Shown piece after piece: positions 28,593-29,693 of a stretch of DNA of 29,693 nucleotides. Every line of letters begins with the position of its first letter. Within the stretch, counting starts at the first letter, position 1. Both the position numbers and the translations under genes were made by a program. Below the pieces are notes generated by a model. That model ran no database searches. It worked only from the letters and a program-made list of their open reading frames with translations, and was not told where the DNA came from. This DNA is from a virus. The stretch lies in the IMG/VR virus record IMGVR_UViG_3300008050_000202, positions 1 to 29,693 of that record; one strand, written 5' to 3'.

Positions 28593-29137
28593 CCAGTCGC
28601 GCGCGACGTGGCGAGGCGTGGGAAAACCTCCTCGATGCGGTCCACGACCGCTACATCGGGGAGAACCGCGCGTGGGTCGTCCGAACGCCGCCCCGCTTCC
28701 GCGTCATCAAGCGGACGAAGGGAGGTCAGTTCATCGGCGTTTACCAGAAGCAGGACGGCGGACCACCCGACTACACCGCGTTCTCACGTGGGCTCTGCTT
28801 CGGGTTCGACGCGAAGGACTGCGCCGGGGATCGGTGGCCGCTGTCGAACCTCAAAGACCACCAAGCCAAGGCGTTCAACCTGCTCAACCTCCACGGCGGG
28901 ATGGCGTTCATCCTCCTGCGCTTCCGGGGCGATGGGTATCTCGTCCCCTGGACGGACTGGTCAGGGACACCCATCGAGCACACTTTGGCGTTCCGCTGGC
29001 ATCGGTGGAAGAACAAGCTGCCGGGGGCTGCCGCCTCCCTCTCGGCCCGAGACCTTAGGAGCCACGCGCACAAGTTCGTCGCGCCCGACTTCGACTGGCT
29101 CGCGGTCGCGATGCGGGCGAGGCTCAGGCTGGACTGA
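28589..29137 (+). CDS. recU: RecU-like Holliday junction resolvase
   Basis: RecU enzymes cut four-way DNA junctions. The 182-residue protein fits the family: RGEAWENLLD (Glu9), the stretch RTPPRFRVIKRTKGGQFIGVYQKQDGGPPDYTAF with Asp61, then GFDAKD (Asp74, Lys76) as the D-x-K variant of the usual E-x-K, LKDHQAKAFNLL and GGMAFILLRF. Length matches phage and Gram-positive RecU. GTG at 28589 overlaps the previous TGA (GTGA). The final 14 nt overlap the convergent gene at 29124. It would resolve or trim junctions left by recombination and replication. The catalytic Glu-to-Asp change should be noted but does not rule out activity. Confidence 0.8.
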   Translation: MTSRARRGEAWENLLDAVHDRYIGENRAWVVRTPPRFRVIKRTKGGQFIGVYQKQDGGPPDYTAFSRGLCFGFDAKDCAGDRWPLSNLKDHQAKAFNLLNLHGGMAFILLRFRGDGYLVPWTDWSGTPIEHTLAFRWHRWKNKLPGAAASLSARDLRSHAHKFVAPDFDWLAVAMRARLRLD

Positions 29138-29657
29138 CGACGCGGTCTGCGCGCTCTCGCTTCCGCTCCGCACGACGGCGCAGCCTGCGCGCCCGCTTCG
29201 GCTTCTCGACCGCGAAGTCGTCTGCCTTCGCTTCCAGTTCGTCGGCGCGAGCCGTCAGCTTCTCGGCGCGCTCGGCGCGCTCGACATCGTCGAAGGTCGC
29301 GATGTCCCGAAGCCACGCCCCAACCGCACGCCCCACCGGCTCCAACTGGAGGAGGGCTCGGTTCCAGAACTCGTCGTCGATCGCTTCCAGCGCGCCGCCG
29401 ATCGGCCCGCCGGGCAGAACGTTGAAGTTCCACATCGCGTCGAGGGCATCGGACATGCCTTCGCGGGCGGCGTCCTTGGCTTCGTCGAGGATGTCGACGA
29501 CAGCCTCGGCGACCTCTTCGTCCTCCGTCTCGCCGGACAACACGTCGGCGAACAACTCGGCCAGCGCGAAGCGCAGATTCTCGTCGATCGACGCGAGGAG
29601 ATCTTGTAGGACCGATTGGGCCTTAGTCTTGTCGACACCTTCTTTCAGATCGAACAC
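29124..29657 (-). CDS. Unrecognised helical protein (177 aa) at the right edge
   Basis: GTG at 29657 has GGAGG 4 nt before it. The product starts with helices rich in Asp/Glu/Ala (SVLQDLLASIDENLRFALAELFADVLSGETEDEEVAEAVVDILDEAKDAAREGMSDALDAMW) and ends with a charged coiled-coil-like region (RAERAEKLTARADELEAKADDFAVEKPKRARRLRRRAERKRERADRV). It runs convergent with RecU and overlaps it by 14 nt. No membrane segment, metal motif or known domain is evident. A coiled-coil structural or scaffolding-like role is possible. It probably belongs to a leftward transcript beginning outside the window. Confidence 0.6.
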   Translation of the reverse strand: MFDLKEGVDKTKAQSVLQDLLASIDENLRFALAELFADVLSGETEDEEVAEAVVDILDEAKDAAREGMSDALDAMWNFNVLPGGPIGGALEAIDDEFWNRALLQLEPVGRAVGAWLRDIATFDDVERAERAEKLTARADELEAKADDFAVEKPKRARRLRRRAERKRERADRVVSPA

Positions 29658-29693
29658 ACGACCTCCAGAAAGGCGATCCTACACTACTGCGCC

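Overview
The window is a GC-rich segment of a tailed double-stranded DNA bacteriophage (or prophage). The evidence is tightly packed genes that mostly overlap by 1-17 nt, a phage-type replication set (SF2 helicase, Cas4-like nuclease, RecA-fold ATPase, SSB-like protein, replisome organiser, T7-type primase-helicase), a phage adenine methyltransferase, a RecU resolvase, a phage sigma-like factor, and structural-looking genes at the left edge. I cannot name the bacterial host. No tRNA, CRISPR array or insertion sequence was seen.

Layout. Everything from about 18.15 kb down to 1 is read leftward. From right to left: (a) replication and recombination genes 18140-11046, with promoter-like sites in front of the helicase, the nuclease, the SSB-like gene and the gene at 11012; (b) a long overlapping operon 11012-1671 that combines 7-deazaguanine synthesis (QueE, FolE, a T-fold QueD-like paralog, QueD) with a DpdA-like DNA transglycosylase, a ParB-like protein, a radical SAM enzyme, a glycosyltransferase, a UDP-GlcNAc 2-epimerase and an RmlC-like sugar epimerase; (c) small structural or membrane-type genes 1639-1, the last one running off the edge. 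A divergent promoter region (18141-18408) separates this from the rightward half (18409-29137): a primase-like gene with an odd reading frame, several unrecognised phage genes, an adenine methyltransferase, a MoxR-ATPase / VWA pair, a sigma-like factor, a Cro-like small protein and RecU. A last leftward gene enters from the right end (29657-29124).

How the genes fit together. FolE, QueD and QueE lead from GTP to 7-carboxy-7-deazaguanine (CDG); DpdA would exchange it into DNA in place of guanine. QueC is absent from the window, so the base may stay as CDG, be processed by the T-fold paralog or the radical SAM enzyme, or be finished by host QueC. Sugar-nucleotide genes and a glycosyltransferase lie inside the same overlapping operon. 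A sugar-decorated 7-deazaguanine in phage DNA is therefore the leading, unproven, candidate for an undescribed system here.

Regulation. At least eight promoter-like sites share a GGGGTA-type -10 region. The leftward ones have CCACG-like -35 hexamers 17 nt upstream and the rightward ones TAG- or TTG-type hexamers. The leader of the leftward helicase transcript folds into a 12-bp stem whose loop is complementary to the ribosome-binding element used by several rightward genes, closest to that of the sigma-like gene.
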